From NCBI GenBank assembly GCA_963734395.1, contig CAVTGY010000002.1, positions 62,001-126,000 of the forward strand: 64,000 nt of DNA, read 5' to 3'. The notes under the pieces are model-generated. The model saw only the letters and a program-made list of their open reading frames with translations. It ran no database searches and was not told the origin of the DNA. The translations under genes were made by a program, and so were the position numbers. This document shows positions 63,717-64,000 of the stretch, piece after piece (position 1 is the stretch's first letter; each line of letters starts with the position of its first letter). Source of the stretch: Bog-756 sp963734395. Its GTDB lineage: Bacteria > Actinomycetota > Acidimicrobiia > Acidimicrobiales > RAAP-2.

Positions 63717-64000
63717 GGTCGTACCTCGCGGTCCCGCATACCCCGGGGGTCGAGCACGGTGCGGAGGAGCTCGATCTCGTCCGGGGTGGGGAGGCGGGTC
63801 TCGGGCACCTCGGACGGCACCACCAGGTCGAACCCGGTGGCCTCGGCGATCTCGTCGACGGTCACCCCGGGGTGGACCGATCGCAGCCGCATCACCTTGT
63901 CCGGCGTCTCGAAGTCGAAGACCCCGAGGTTGGAGATCACGTGACGGATCTCGTGGAATCGGCTGGCCGAGGCGCCGGCCGATCGGGCCCGTTGGTAGCC
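63713..64000 (-). CDS. ipdB: CoA-transferase beta subunit, IpdB-like (5' part outside the window)
   Basis: The last 95 residues are visible: RHVISNLGVFDFETPDKVMR, LRSVHPGVTVDEIAEATGFD and LPTPDEIELLRTVLDPRGMR. The VISNLGVF and SVHPGVTVDEI-x3-TGFDL pattern is the C-terminus of the glutaconate CoA-transferase beta-like family, which includes IpdB. That subunit pairs with IpdA to open the last ring in steroid degradation. It is translationally coupled to the IpdC-like gene. The N-terminal part and any ipdA lie to the right of the window. Confidence 0.72.
   Translation of the reverse strand, partial: GYQRARSAGASASRFHEIRHVISNLGVFDFETPDKVMRLRSVHPGVTVDEIAEATGFDLVVPSEVPETRLPTPDEIELLRTVLDPRGMRDREVRP

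Noticed and set aside
1..64000. tRNA genes or integration sites
   Set aside because: I saw no T-loop-like GGTTCRANTCC element with matching acceptor arms anywhere, and no integrase or transposase gene.

Overview
This is about 64 kb of a very GC-rich chromosome. I read it as an actinobacterium, most plausibly class Acidimicrobiia or a related soil/marine lineage. The evidence is an actinobacterial cytochrome bcc (qcrCAB) and aa3 oxidase with the small actinobacterial subunit IV (ctaF), a HelD-type RNA-polymerase motor, an F420-type luciferase-like oxidoreductase, Thr-rich spacers, and a KstR-like regulator with steroid-type acyl-CoA genes. I saw no tRNA, rRNA, CRISPR array or transposase.

Layout. 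(1) 1-6.0 kb, minus strand: haem operon hemE-hemH-hemY with overlapping start/stop codons, followed by apolipoprotein N-acyltransferase (lnt) and a partial methyltransferase. (2) 6.2-19.5 kb: helD, then the respiratory block. ctaE-qcrC-qcrA-qcrB lie on plus and ctaC-ctaD-ctaF on minus. Between them sit a MarR repressor, a divergent aconitase whose promoter carries two matching palindromic operators, and a methyltransferase. (3) 19.6-27.8 kb: metallo-beta-lactamase-fold hydrolase, membrane protein, tatA, CopD-like protein, enoyl-CoA hydratase, thiolase-like protein, GH1 glycosidase and nitronate monooxygenase. (4) 27.8-34.7 kb: a large Cys-type sulfatase, a DUF5522-type mini-protein, a DHA2 drug exporter, an ABC exporter pair and a KstR-like TetR. 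(5) 34.9-55.3 kb: catabolic genes (cyclase, aldehyde dehydrogenase, D-aminoacylase-type amidohydrolase, LLM oxidoreductase, two paired acyl-CoA dehydrogenases, amidohydrolase, SDR, FadA5-like thiolase), interspersed with an MscS channel and two secreted proteins that share a roughly 42-residue repeat but carry different cell-wall domains (CAP and CHAP). (6) 55.4-64 kb: a PAS-GGDEF-EAL protein, a stand-alone ketoacyl synthase, two cytochromes P450, and ipdC-ipdB of steroid C/D-ring breakdown at the right edge.

Functionally the left third is core energy metabolism and haem supply. The right half is CoA-thioester and steroid-like degradation under TetR-type control, with several shared-architecture palindromes (CTGAC-N5-GTCAG, CTGGC-N5-GCCAG) in promoter gaps.

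A technical point governs the whole annotation. I infer about 45 single-base indels, mostly one extra base in G/C-rich runs, that break otherwise well-conserved genes. They also hit genes that should be essential (hemY), reading frame is always recovered within a few bases, and total lengths come out in frame once the indels are corrected. I therefore treat them as probable sequencing or assembly errors and give each such gene as one feature with its break points. They also create false long fused ORFs. All calls rest on reading the sequence; no database search was run.
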